64,000 nt of DNA from Heliocidaris tuberculata (taxonomy: Eukaryota; Echinodermata; Echinoidea; Camarodonta; Echinometridae): assembly GCA_025618425.1 (NCBI GenBank), contig CM046844.1, positions 11,644,058-11,708,057 of the forward strand, given 5' to 3'. Shown piece by piece: positions 23,445-35,060 of this stretch. The translations under genes and the position numbers were made by a program. The notes beneath the pieces are model-generated. The model searched no databases and was not told where the DNA came from. It was given only the letters and a program-made list of their open reading frames with translations. Position 1 is the stretch's first letter; every line of letters starts with the position of its first letter.

Positions 23445-24437
23445 CAGGGGCGAATGCAGGATGTATAGTAAAAAAAAAAAAGGGGGGGGGCACAAATGCA
23501 GGGCTGTCAACTTTTTGGAACTGCTGGAAGGGAGATATTTTTTTCTTCTCACCATTCCTTCAAAAGTTGCTCCGTGTGGGGGAGGGGAGAATTTTTTTCG
23601 CCAGTCCTCGAAAAGCTGCTCAGTTGGGGGGGGGGGGGGGGGGGGGGGGGGGGTGACATACCAAAAAGTGTGTTGCATTCTCAACCATGCGCGCGCGCGT
23701 ATCACTTTCCCTCTGCGATTCCCTCCATTTACGTTTTTCATGATTAATAATCATGAAAAACGTAAATTTCAACTTTTAGAAATACTTATATCTTTTTCAC
23801 TTTTTAACAATTTAATTCAGTTAAAGAGGAATATGAATATTGAAGAAACAAAGAAGCTGCTGAGCATAAAAATGTAATCATCTCATATGTAGAATTCTGG
23901 CCAATTTTGTTTGAAAACGGCCTTTTTATGGTGCCTCACAAAAACGTAGAACACCCAAATTACACGTGTTTCTATGGGGAAAGTAATCGACTCGCAGTGA
24001 CAAGGTAATTTTGTTAATTGGTTAGCAGTGCTGTTAATGGTGGGAATTAACCAGTTAAAAGGTTTCTTAAAAGAGTAAGAGTTCTAGGTTTGACCTTTCT
24101 TATTTTGACTTCTACTGGTTTTGTAGAATTCTGGCCTTTTTATGAATTAGTTATGAAATATTTGCGTTTTTAGACCGATTCTGTGCGCGCGCACCACTGA
24201 TCTCTACAGAGATCAGTGGCGCGCACGTGTCATTCTGATGACATTCAGGCTACGCGCAGATGCAACAAATTGCGCGAAACTTATTGACATGAAAGAATTT
24301 TTTTCTTCTTCTCGCCGGCCCTCCAAAACAAACAAACAAACAAAAAAAAGGGCCCGGGGACAATGATGTACGACTTTCTTTAAAAAAGGGGAGGGGGCAT
24401 GGGCCGGGATTGCGCCCCCCCCCTAAATCCGCCACTC
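23445..24437. mobile_element. hAT-like non-autonomous element
   Basis: The ends are CAGGGGCGAATGCAGGATG on the left and an inverted relative (aaatccgccactc) on the right. They are flanked by GTCCATGA (23437-23444) and GTCCATGC (24438-24445), a seven-of-eight match to an 8-bp target duplication as in hAT elements. It has no transposase. Inside are a long G run (23627-23653), a near-perfect hairpin at 23728-23766 and another at 24184-24226. Confidence 0.65.
23728..23766. repeat. Perfect hairpin, 18-bp stem
   Basis: The sequence reads tttacgtttttcatgatt, then aat, then the exact reverse complement of the first 18 bases. It lies inside the hAT-like element. Confidence 0.9.
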
Positions 24438-24630
24438 GTCCATGCCCGGACTGTCACGTCAGTCTTGCGGGGTGGGCTTTTTTACAAGTTTTCTCGGAGG
24501 GTTAATATACCAACATTGTTAGCCTCGTAGGCTCCCAAACTAATGGTGCTCGATCCGGTTTTATTTACATTTTAGACCAGAGTCCGTGTATACCTGTAGT
24601 TTGTAGTTCAAAAGAATGTAATTCCTATTC

Positions 24631-24786
24631 CAGGGGCGGATCCAGGATTTTGTAGAGGAGGGGGCACAGAGCCGAAAAGTTCACAATTAAAGAGGCAATT
24701 TTTTTATTGTGTACTTAAGGTATGCCAGTTGGGTTCCAAAAAGGGGGCGCGGTCGATTCGCCCCCCCCCCCCTGGATCAGCGCCTG
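24631..24786. mobile_element. hAT-like MITE
   Basis: 156-bp element with left end CAGGGGCGGATCCAGGATT and right end the inverted 'ctggatcagcgcctg'. CTATTC is duplicated on both sides (24625-24630 and 24787-24792). It is a short relative of the element at 23445-24437. Its right end begins in a C run. Confidence 0.7.
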
Positions 24787-25214
24787 CTATTCTGTCATGG
24801 ATGTGAAGAATGGGATTGCATGGTGTTGGTGGTCGATCTCATTAAATTGAACCATTGAAGGAAAAAAAACAAAACAATAAGAGATCATTATTTTGTCCTC
24901 ATTTCTATTTGAGTCATTTTTATAGAACAGTTGTAAGAGAGGATAAGAGAATAAGAGATTATTAGAAAATGAAAGCCTGTGAGAGGGGGAAGGAAGGGAG
25001 AAAGAGAGAGAGAGAGAGAAAGGGGGCTGGGGCAAAAGGAATGGGATATTCCTACAAAGACAGAATAGGACTGGTAATAAATAAATTATATCATCAGCTG
25101 CTATTGTTGGTTACTAGTTAATTCAATTAAAAATAGCCCTATACTGTTTTCTTCGCCTGTCGTCTCAAACTGCTACTGCAGAATGTTACAAATAACTTAC
25201 TGTAATTTATTTAT

Positions 25215-25462
25215 ATTGGTGGAGTATCCAGAAATGCAGGGGAGGGGGGGGGGGCTCACACCTGACGAACAAAAAAATCATCAGATGCTGTCTATTCTGA
25301 ATTTTCAGACAAGCAAGGGAAAAAAGTCACATTTGTCATGTTCCTTCTGTGCGGGGGGGGGGGGGCACACAATTCCTTTCATTCGATGTGTAACTATAAG
25401 ATATGTCAGATTTGGTTTTGGCTGGCACGTAGGGCACGTGCATTCCTGGATACGCCACCAAT
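25215..25462. mobile_element. MITE with ggtggcgtatccag ends
   Basis: The left end 'ttggtggagtatccagaaat' is mirrored by 'attcctggatacgccaccaa' at the right. G runs lie at 25241-25253 and 25352-25364. A second partial right end (tcttggatacgccactc) follows at 25478-25494, suggesting nesting or a tandem remnant. No coding capacity. Confidence 0.6.
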
Positions 25463-25669
25463 AAAAAAAAGAGAATCTTGGATACGCCACTCTTAATTAA
25501 TCTTTGTATTTAAGGAATTGCTCGCACGCAATCTCATTTTAATAAAGCCTTTTCTGTCTTGACTTTTAACATAAGGCCATAGATTTACATTATACGTCTA
25601 TAATCCCTAAAATTTACATAAATCATGATATCAAATGAAATATTCTGATTTAGAAAAATAAAGATAGCA

Positions 25670-25706
25670 TTTCATTTATTTATTTATTTATTTATTTATT
25701 TATTTT
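25670..25706. repeat. (TTTA)n microsatellite
   Basis: About nine tetranucleotide units followed by a T run. The surrounding 25500-26300 has no recognisable gene or element. Confidence 0.9.
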
Positions 25707-26607
25707 TTTTTTACTTTTCTCGACATTCCCGTCAGATATCGCAGTGTTTGCTCATATAGAGCTTAATATCAGGGAACATGCTTGGACCATCCCCCCCCCC
25801 CAATGACATAAATATTAATAGAAATTTCACAGCAAATAACTTTAACAAAAATACAAACATCTCTCAGTCCTAGCTCCCCCTCCTAACTCTCTCCTTCTCC
25901 TCCATGGTGTTAGAGTATGTTGATTCCTATCTGTTTTGGGACATAAGTTTGTATTTGAAGGGACAATATCAAGATTATGCCCTTTAGGCTTTACGGCTTT
26001 ACCAAAAGCGATGTAGAGAACAAGAAGAAAAAATAAAGGAAATAAAAAATACAAACATCTTGATAAAGACTATAATCTTCCCTCTCGGCCGCGCCGATCG
26101 ACATGTACCACAATATATACGCGTGCTTTATTTCGGGACTGAGCACTCTTCGTATTTAAACTCTTTTTGGCTAAGCTACATGTATATGGATGTATTGTAG
26201 TCAGCTATTCTACCAGACAAATTATTCTAAGTAGAATCTTCATATCTTTCAGATAATTTCATTGTGGTAAGTATGGGTTATACTATCGATTATCTTACAA
26301 ATAATGGCCCTTATTCTCGAAAGGCGCCTAACTTAAGCCCCCGCCTCACAAAAAAGTGTGTAGATTCAGGTCACCAAGTTATGGAGAGCCAAATGGCACC
26401 CTCTTTTAATCCTACAAAATCACCACAGTTCTGGGACTAAATGCAAATACAAAACCGACATAACAGAATTGATTTTGGATGCTCATTTCCATGCCATAAA
26501 ATAATTTTGTTTCTTTATTTTGTTATATAGTCTTGATCTAAATATATATGGGAGTGTGTGTGCGCGCGTGTGTGTGTGTGTATTTGGGTTTTTACAGACG
26601 TGTTAAA

Positions 26608-26755
26608 GTGGAGGTGCCGTGGTGGTTTAAGGCGCTTGACTGGAGATGCGAGGATGGGGCATTCGATCCCCGGCACAGCACTCATGCCCTTGACTCTTGA
26701 GCAAGGCATTTTATCTAAATTGCTCTTTTATCGTACATGTACATCAAATAAATGA
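26608..26755 (+). mobile_element. tRNA-derived SINE-like unit
   Basis: A tRNA-like head contains an A-box-like TGGTTTAAGGCGC and a B-box-like CATTCGATCCCC, about 35 bases apart. The phrase cccttgactcttgagcaagg follows, a type seen in many aquatic-animal SINEs, and then an A/T-rich tail (aaataaatgaag). The head lacks a clean cloverleaf, so it is not a tRNA gene. Confidence 0.6.
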
Positions 26756-26877
26756 AGTGCTATAGATCTAGGTCTAGGCATATTGATACCAGCATGTGCA
26801 TGTGTGTTAAAAAAAAAAAAAAAAAAAAAATATCAATCAGATATATATTTACGTCTGGGGACTGACCTTTAACATCA

Positions 26878-26955
26878 CCATCCGAAAGACGTGACTCAGT
26901 CTCGAACCTGGGTCCACTGTTGTTAGCGGGATTACAGGGCGCACGCCACAACGCC
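26878..26955 (-). mobile_element. Second tRNA-like SINE fragment
   Basis: Read on the reverse strand it has ggcgttgtggcgtgcgcc, a variant A-box region, and a B-box ggttcgagact about 40 bases on. It may be the head of an opposing SINE. A poly-A run at about 26810-26829 on the + strand lies beside it. Confidence 0.4.
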
Positions 26956-27070
26956 CAGTACAAATATACATGTAGAGGTTGACGATTGGCCTTCCATAAA
27001 TCAGTGGCCTAAGTTAAGCTATATAAGCCAGGCTAACTTGGGCCACTTTCGAGAATACGGATTACGGGCC

Positions 27071-28474
27071 AATGTCTTGTTTATGAATGTATAGTCAAGG
27101 ATTGTAATTCCGAACAGATTGTATTACCGTACGTGTAAAGTTAAGCGCCTAAAATGGGTTTTCATACACGTGGGATTACGCGTATGAAAACCACACTATT
27201 GAAACAAAGGTTGTGTCTTTTTCCCATAGGTTTCACACGTTCGGAATTACGGTACCTTTTTCAAGGGACCAAAACGCCGCGTCGTTGGGAAGGGGTTCAC
27301 TCGGAAGGGAATATCGTATTAAATCTAGGTTATCTTTTTAAAATTCCATTAACTTCTTTTTCTGTAGGACTTTGAGCATTCATTATGTAAGTTTGACAGA
27401 TATTCATATGATATTTAATTTGCTATCGTTGATTTTCTGAAAAGGGTTCGGACACTGGATCGACCACCATATAACTTAAGTGATACGGCCTACTTCAGTT
27501 TTATTCGAGGCTTATAATGTTAGCCTTAGTCCCACTCATGGGACCATCACTATATTGGACTGTGTCAATTTTGGCCTGTCACGACCTCTAAGTTGAAGAG
27601 GTAAAAACACCAATAGTCCAATATACATGTAAACAGCAAAATTTTGATAAAACACTTCCTTTTACATTTTAGAATGATAGAATATCTAATTTCAAGCCAG
27701 ATCCTTCGATAGGATCTTTATCATCTTGATCAAGTGAAATTTTCAGGCTGTTTTTGGTCGGTGATCTTGCTCCTCGCACACATATATGGGCAAGATAACA
27801 CACACTTGCCTATGGGAGGCAATTGCTCATGGTATGAAGGTAGAGAGTGCAAGGTTATCTCCAATAACCTCGCATACGTGTGAGTGCCTTAGTCCCTGCC
27901 ACCTTGTCTTAATCACTTATTCAATAAACAAGGTCAGTGTTATAATATTAAATGGCCTTAAAATTTAAATTTAATTATGATTTTATGTGCGCAGCTGCAT
28001 GCTGCTACTGCTATCTGCGAGTTAGTTAGCAGTAGCATAGAGAAATATAACCCTGGGCTGGTACTAGTATTCTGAAAATTGTTGTAACTTAGATTATTAT
28101 CTCGCTAACTCTAAGCCTAAGGGCAAACCCAGAGAATAGGGGACCAGACTCGAGCACGGTCCATTTACACAGTGCAGAGATGGCCAAAACCTGAGTTATG
28201 GGACAAGGCATGGGCATTATAATCATAATCAAGTCCAAAATGACTTTCAAATATGTTATTGTCAGGTAATCATGTTCTTATACACATTGTCCTCTCAGCT
28301 CTCAGAATCCCAATTTTTAGATGAAAATAATTTTGATTTCGGCCGAGAATGTCAAATTCACAATTATGTTTCACCGCTGAATCTTGTGCACATCGTCCCT
28401 GCAGCCGCTGCTGCTGGGCTACATTTGCTTGCACACTAGTGAATACAGCACGCGCGTCTGGTCCCCCATTCTCT
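27071..28474. other. Intergenic, unclassified
   Basis: No gene or complete element is supported. The phrase 'gcaaacccagagaatagggga' at 28125-28145 recurs in inverted form near 29083-29102, tying this segment loosely to the inverted repeat that follows. Confidence 0.3.
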
Positions 28475-29069
28475 AGCTGTACGAGCTCTGTGGCTTATCA
28501 ATCTGGAGGGGGATATCAACAAAAAAAACCCATATCTAAATATCACCATTTCCCACATACTGTGAGCCATGCAAACCAAGCTCGGAGTTTGCTAAAGGGG
28601 TTACATGTACCTTCCAGGATCAACTAAGATTGCAAAACTTGAATGAATAAAAAAGAAAAAAAAAACCCATAAAAATCAGCAGGTGTGATCAGTTTTTTTT
28701 TTTACCTTGCACGTGTAACTTGTATATATATATATATATATGGGACTACACATGCAAGGTAAGATTTGTGTAGTCCCATATATACAAGTTACACATGAAA
28801 GGTAAAAAAAACCTGATCACACCTGCCGATTTTTGTGATTTTTTTTTTTTTTTTTATTCATTCAATTTTTACAATCTTAGTTGATCTGCATGAAAGGTAA
28901 CCCCTTTAGCAAACTCCGAGCTTGGTTTGCATGGCTCACAGTATGTTAGAATTGGTGATATTTAGATCTAGATTTTTTTGTTGATATCCCCCTCCACACA
29001 CAGTATAGGCATGGAGGGTACAGCTCTGTGGCCAGTACCAGATTGATAAGCCACAGAGCTCGTACAGCT
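28475..29069. repeat. Long inverted repeat, ~265-300-bp arms
   Basis: The left arm starts at 'gctgtacgagctctgtggc' (28475) and the right arm ends at its complement (29061-29069). Arms share 'ggagggggatatcaac', 'ccatgcaaaccaagctcgga' and 'aggtgtgatcag', and meet around 28765 between two copies of 'gggactacaca'. The right arm has about 45 extra bases (28993-29040). The left arm has an extra CATGTA at 28613-28618. A transcript would fold into a long hairpin. It is probably a MITE or foldback element; I see no clear target duplication. Confidence 0.85.
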
Positions 29070-30799
29070 ACATGTACATGTATACCATTCTCTGGGTTTG
29101 CCAGCCTACATGTAAGGACTGCCTTAATATTATCTTTGGCAGGCCCTTTAATTTTTGACACTTTACCAATCAAGGTGGCCTAACTTAGGTAGGTCAACCA
29201 ATAGAAGCACCCCTTAAGTCAAACATAAGGATGAGCTTTGCGCGTGCTATGTATATCAATTTTGGGCGTGTATTAAATTACGCGTTTTATAATGCGCCAT
29301 TCGCCATTGGACTGCAATTAATTAACAAAATGGCTCACTCTTTTCTGCTCGAATCAAGCCACATATTGTTGTAAAATCATTAAATCCCACCTGTAATTTC
29401 TTCAGAATGTCTCCTCTTTGAGATCTTGAATCACACATGTCTCCATCTCCAGGGGGGAACTCACTATTGGACAGACAGGTATGTGCGGCTTTGACGACCC
29501 CCTTTTTCAACGGCCGATCGCTGTTCTCAAGATACTCGAATTTCCATAAACAACCGTTTTCACCCTTCTCACGTGTTCTCAAGATACCCGGCTGGAACGA
29601 AAGTGCTCGCCCCTCTTCGTTTCCCTGGCTTGCCCCGTTTCATAGCTCTTGCGTACGTACGTGTACGTCCATTCACTTACGTACGCAATTGCATATAGAG
29701 CATGCATTACAGAATCCCCACACTAAGTGCCGTAGTTCCTTTTTTTGCTCAGCTGGGTATAGATCCACTGTTCCAAAGACCCTGTGTTTTTCGCTTCTGG
29801 TCAAATTTTTTTTTTTTGACCCGTGTCTCTATCTTGCTATTCGAGCATGCACTTTCGATTCTGAGCGACAAAAATTGCTGAGATCATGAGATACAAAAGC
29901 TGCATGTAGAAGCTGTTTTAAGCTTTGTAATTACCATGGAAGATAAGATACAACAAAAGATGTATAAATTAAACGAAAACTTACCTGAGTTGGAAGTTTG
30001 ATCTTCGTTTTATGAAGTAATGGAGAGTCTAGGCATTATGTGAGATATGAGCTATGCATACATGTATGTGCAAATCAGTTTTTAAAAACTAGTGGGGCCA
30101 GACTAAAAAATCTCATGATTAAACATATATTTATATTTGTCCTTCACCATAAAATCTATTCAAAATACTGTAAAATGCCTTTTATTTATTTCTTGAAGCA
30201 ATGGGAGGGAGGGTAGGGCACATAATCCCTAGACTCTGTTACTTCATAAAATGAAGATCAAACTTCAAACTCAAGTAGGTTCTCGTTTAATCTATACATT
30301 TTATCTCGTAAAGTCAAGTTACAGGATTCTGTGAGATACTGAAAGCCACTCTGGTTTCTCTAGAAAACTTACACTTATCAGAAAGAAGATATTAAAGGGT
30401 CAACAATTTTATCATGTACTTCTGCACAAATTGACATTTGTCATGAAGAATTACTTCTAGAAAACTGAACATTTCATCTAGAAAACTGGACCAGTTTGTA
30501 ACAAAATACTTGTCATTGTCAACTGTATTAAAGACGGGCACTCAGAAAACAGCCCATATCTGTCAATATATCAAAAGAGCATGAAAATAAAGATTTAACA
30601 AAAAACTTAGCCACTTTTGCCTATCAGCTATACGTCTCAGAATATGGACTTTATGCTAGAAAATTCACCTTGCCATGCATGAATTGCATAAAGACTGGCC
30701 TATTCGTACATCCTGATTTTTATCCTTGCTCGATGAAAGACTGCTTGTCCTAAATATCAAGCTTCCAAAACAGCCCTTTGGAAATTTCTACATGTGTGT

Positions 30800-31874
30800 C
30801 CCTTACAGGCTTATTTTAGTAAGTACGAAAGGTGTTCTCCGATGACCAGCCGGTCATTAACAAAATATCACAGATGAGCACATGTCTTGCTTCAGCTGCA
30901 GACGTTGAAGCTGCTCTAGTAGAATGAGACTTATATTTCGCTGTGTCAATTCATGAACGCGACAAAACCTCCTTTGCCCAACGGGCTATCGTGTTTTTTG
31001 ATACCGCACAATGAGGTTGTTTTTCTTCTCCACAAAGCGAACGTCCTTGTCAAATACAGCTTTATACTACACAGAGTTGCTTGTCAAATGGATACTCATT
31101 CAAGCAAATTGTCGCACCACAGTTTGCTGGACGACTCTGTTTCAGCAAATCTGTCACAGTGAATCTTGCGCTGTTTTCCTGCAAGTCTAAATTGTCTGTT
31201 CTCAAGACGTGAAGCGTCTTTACACGCTGTGCTGATGTCGAAAGTATCAGCATACAGAGTTTCAGAGTTAAATCTTGTAGTGAAATGTCAGCATCTACAG
31301 GAAGGGAATGAATGTAGTTCCATACCTTGCCAACATCCCAAATGTTGGAGTCTCGAGGTCTCGGTGGTTTCAGATTGAAAACTCCCCTCATGAAGCTTGC
31401 AACCATTTGGTTGTCTTTCAATGATTGCCCTCCTTGTAAAAGAGCATACATGTAGCTTCCAATAGCACATTTAGCTGTGTTTATAGCACTATATCTAATT
31501 CCACTCTGCATCAGATTTTTAAAGAAATCTAAAACCTCACCGTCATGTGTCTGCAACCGATCAGTCGATCGTCCGTGACAAAAGTGAATCCATGTACTGT
31601 TTTCTGGTAGATTGTCTCCATGATGCCAATATGATGGGTTGATCTGATTCCGGAATACCTCTTGTCTTGAGCGATTCCATGATAATCTGCAAGCAAGCAA
31701 AAACAGTTTGTTGCACAAGGGATGAATTTTCCCAGTCTCTGCTTGGATTGATGTATGCTCACTCTGCAGTAAGACAATAGGCGCATCAATCAATAATTGC
31801 AATAATCTTGGGAACCATGATTGTGATGCACATTTTGGGATGATCACATATCCCTTCTGCCTTTTCCTCCACAA
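30800..31874 (-). pseudogene. DIRS tyrosine recombinase remnant
   Basis: A 270-codon open stretch (31874-31062) contains the first catalytic Arg in a SAQRVKTL context. Downstream, in another frame (about 30960-30805), are HSTR (the HxxR box), GWSSE and FRTY, the presumed catalytic Tyr, followed at once by a stop. All expected catalytic positions are recognisable, but frame breaks and the stop after Tyr prevent one product. Confidence 0.75.
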
Positions 31875-32013
31875 CTTTCTGGAAACACTTATTAATCATA
31901 CAGAATAGGGGAAAAGCATAAAACTCAAGTCTCCCCCAATCCAATGTGAATGCATTAATGGCTAGTGCCCCTGGATCTGGTTGCCATGATACATAGTTTG
32001 GTAGCTAGGTATT

Positions 32014-33157
32014 TCACCTGGATGCAGAGAGGTCAATTTTCGGATTAACCATCAAGTTACATAACTCCTTAAAAACTTTAGGGTTTAACATCCATTCAGT
32101 TTCGTCCCTGAAATTTCTAGACCTTTTGTCTGCAATGACATTGTATACACCAGGTAAGTGAGCTGCTGTGACCCATATTTGCCATAACACATGAGCAAGT
32201 TTATCACATTCCACAGACTTGATACCGCCCATTTCATTAATGTAGCTGACTGCTGTGGTATTATCTAGCCTCATGAGTACATGAATGCCTCTTTTGCCCT
32301 TACAAAAGGCCTTCAGTGCAAAGAAAGCTGCAAGTAACTCTAGGTAATTAATATTGTTCCCACTGGTGATGGACTCTGAATGTTTCCATCGACCTCCACA
32401 GTGAGCTTTACTACTGACATCACTGCACAACTCAACATCTGGTTCCTTCTACCCAATGTCTAATTGCTGACTCAATGTTCTCCACCCACCAATGCAATTC
32501 TTCCTTTGCTGTGTCTGTGAGTGTCAAATTAGCATCATAATTTCCCATAATGTGCTTTCAGGTTAAAGATTTATCTCTTTCAAGTGCTCTGTAGTGCATT
32601 TTTCCTTGCTTACAAGCAGGGAGAGTTGCTACAACTTTCCCGATAAAACAAGCCAGTTGTCTTATTGTAACTTTACTTTTTCTGAGCAATTTCCCAGCAA
32701 ACTCCTTTATCTCAGCTACTTTCCCATCTATCGGCTTGACGGTCATTGTATCTGAGTTTATATATCAAAACCTAAGAAAGTGAGTTGCTGGCTTGGTTCA
32801 AATTTGGATTATTGAGGGTGAATAACAAACCCCAAATTTGTCGGCATAGCTGTTGTGTCAAGCACTGCACTCACTACTTGATCTTTAGACTCTGCTATTA
32901 TAAGTATGTCATCAATGTAGGAAATAATCATGCCCCCTGCTCCTGAGCACGGTTAAAGGTACTTTAAGCACTTTCGTGAAAATCCTGGGCCCTGATGTAA
33001 GCATGTTAGGTAGTGCTCTGAATTGAAACAAGTTTCCTTTCCATTGGAAACGCAAGAATTTTCTGCAGCTGGGATCTATGCGGATAGAGTAGTATGCATC
33101 CTTTAAGTCAAGTGATGCCATGAAACATTCTTTGGTTGCGGATAGAGTAGTATGCAT
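32014..33157 (-). pseudogene. DIRS reverse transcriptase / RNase H remnant
   Basis: The RT palm start is seen as ASLDLKDAYYSIRI (about 33125-33085). RNase H-like sequence with 'LRLDNTTAVSYINEMGG' and 'NVIADKRSRNF' lies at 32280-32110. Frames change several times between them, for example at 32746-32558. A 45-57-bp duplicated segment at 33079-33181 disrupts the start of the RT domain. Confidence 0.7.
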
Positions 33158-33604
33158 CCTATGCCATGAAACATTCTTTGGTTAACAATTGGACGGCAGT
33201 TTCAAATGTGTCCATCTTGAAGTGGTGGATAAGTTGAGAATTATTCTCAATCTTCCGTCTTTTTTCTCCCATGTGAAAATGTTGGAAATAAACTTGCCAG
33301 GTATGTGGTCACAACTTTCAATTACCTCTTTGTCCAGAATAGATCTCTGTATCTACAGCCATTATTTCCATAGGCGTGAATTTATAAGGGTGGGGTACAT
33401 GTATGTACCTCTGAAGGAGTGATACCCCCATGAATTCTAATTTGTATCCTTTGACAATGTTCAAGATATTTCTATCAGAAGTTAGTTCTTCCGATTGGCT
33501 CAAATGCAAATGTATTTGACCCCCTTGGAAAAAGTTACAATTCAGAGTGCTACTCAGTGAACAATCATTCCTCACCTCATCATCCGTCTTGATCAGTTCG
33601 GATT

Positions 33605-34619
33605 CTAGTAGAGGGGCCTGGACTGGGTGGCTGGTGCCTTGAAACCTCTCTGTTTCTTCTGACCTCTCATGAACGTCATTCCTCTTCCTCTGCCCCTCAG
33701 GTAGAATCCATGCCTTCTGTTCTGCGTGTTGCCTAAAAAAGAGGGCACTGAAGGAGAGTTCTGATTTCCCCGGCCTCTCCCGGGATAGACTGGCCTGATA
33801 ATGTTGCCTGCATATGGGGCATATCTCTGTTCCTTAAACTTCAGGGTCCCCATTTTGGTAACAGACACTTCCTTTTGTTGTTCAGTCAGAATGTCTTTGA
33901 CAACCTTACTAAGGTTCTCACCAAAGAGCTGCTGTGTTACCTTCACTTCAAGGCGACACAAAGGTTGATATTTCGGGTTCAGTTCAGGCCTAATACTCTC
34001 TCTTCTGAACATGTTCACTTCATAGTTTGCATGTGCCAGTAATGCCAAGGCCTCTTCCTGCTCTGGGGAAGACTTTTAGAACTTTCATAAGGTTCGTGAC
34101 TGCTATTAGGCCTTTAATAAGAGGCTTTTGGAGCTTCTGGAGTCTCAAATCTCTTGCTTTTGTTTTCGCAGGGATATTATCCCAAATCAAAGGGTTTACC
34201 TTGGGTACCACCAGGTTAGGGATATTGTTTGATGGAACATATTTGTCCATGAGAGTAACCATGTTGTCCATGCCCAACCGTTCTGACAGCATGATTTTTA
34301 GGCTATCTGCCAGCTCGTCATTTGTTCATGGCCAAGGGTAACTGTGACCCAGTAGTCATGGTAGTGCAACTAGGCGTACTAGAAGTAGAAATAGGAACTG
34401 CACTTGGCTTACTGTTACTATTACCAACACTTGGGTTTTCAGTCGGCTTTGCCTTCCCACGTTTTGTTTTACCACCGTCGAAACGACCTTGCTCACAGGC
34501 TTATTTGGAATTTTCATCTGAGACTGAGCATGAGAGTCAACTACTTTATCTCTGGCACTCTTACCCGACCTAGTATTAGCTAATTTTGGGTATAACGAAA
34601 CTGTCTCGCATCTGTACAT
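33605..34619 (-). pseudogene. DIRS gag-like remnant
   Basis: Overlapping reverse frames (34619-34356, 34292-34020, 34048-33605) give a basic protein ending in Gly/Arg-rich RGRG motifs. Position directly upstream of the RT and the basic C-terminus fit a DIRS gag. No zinc knuckle is visible. Confidence 0.5.
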
Positions 34620-35060
34620 CGCTAGCCGTGCCAGCGAATATCACTCCAGCCGTGTCAGGATTCAGAGCATTCTCTGTCTGCTTGCAGGGTTAGAAGCCTG
34701 TACCGCCGTGCGGATGGACAACGGTGAGAACACCTCACCGCTAGCTGCCTGATCCGAGGCGCCTTCTCGTGTGCCTTCATCACTATCAAAATCAGCCATA
34801 CCAGGCACTATCAGAATTATCAAACTAGAAAAACCAGCTCAGAAGCTGGTGTAATTAATAATTCATGGAATAAAGTAACACGTACCTCCTGTAGAGATTG
34901 AAGAAAACGGAAAACATGTGAAATTGTATTGATAAAAATGACTGCCTGTGGTCAGCCAACATATGCACGTAGGCTCACTGATTTGGGCATGCGTAGCTCG
35001 TATCTCACAGAATCCCATATCTTGGAGTTACGAGATAAAAGTGAATAATTTTCCGAATAC

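Larger units (their letters stand above)
26306..27070. mobile_element. TIR element with ggcccNNNattctcgaaag ends
   Basis: The left end GGCCCTTATTCTCGAAAGG is mirrored at the right by ctttcgagaatacggattac plus gggcc. The inner 'cctaacttaag' and 'taacttgggcc' also correspond in inverted form. The roughly 765-bp interior holds two tRNA-like SINE units and a TG/CG microsatellite (26550-26581), so it has been a target for later insertions. No transposase is present. Confidence 0.55.
29940..35060 (-). mobile_element. Degenerate DIRS-family retrotransposon (DIRS-1)
   Basis: Reading on the - strand, the order is gag-like remnants (34619-33605), reverse transcriptase/RNase H (about 33160-32014) and a tyrosine recombinase (31874-30800). 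This order, and the lack of a DDE integrase, define DIRS elements. Ends are inverted rather than direct: 'atctcacagaatcc' plus 'ttacgagataaaa' at 35008-35040 corresponds in inverted form to 30300-30345. 29955-30050 and 30210-30300 form a further inverted pair at the other end. Many frameshifts and stops, and a 57-bp tandem duplication at 33079-33181, show that it is inactive. Confidence 0.75.

Noticed and set aside
23409..23877. Several overlapping 70-140 codon ORFs on both strands
   Set aside because: They are Gly- or Pro-rich because they read through a long G run in a hAT-like element; no domain, no consistent frame.
24787..26305. Search for a gene between the hAT-like MITE and the ggccc-ended element
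   Set aside because: Only a MITE (25215-25462), a TTTA microsatellite, GA-rich and C-run stretches were found; no coding signal.
26608..26690. Possible tRNA gene
   Set aside because: A- and B-box-like sequences exist but the acceptor stem and anticodon arm do not pair properly; a SINE head fits better.
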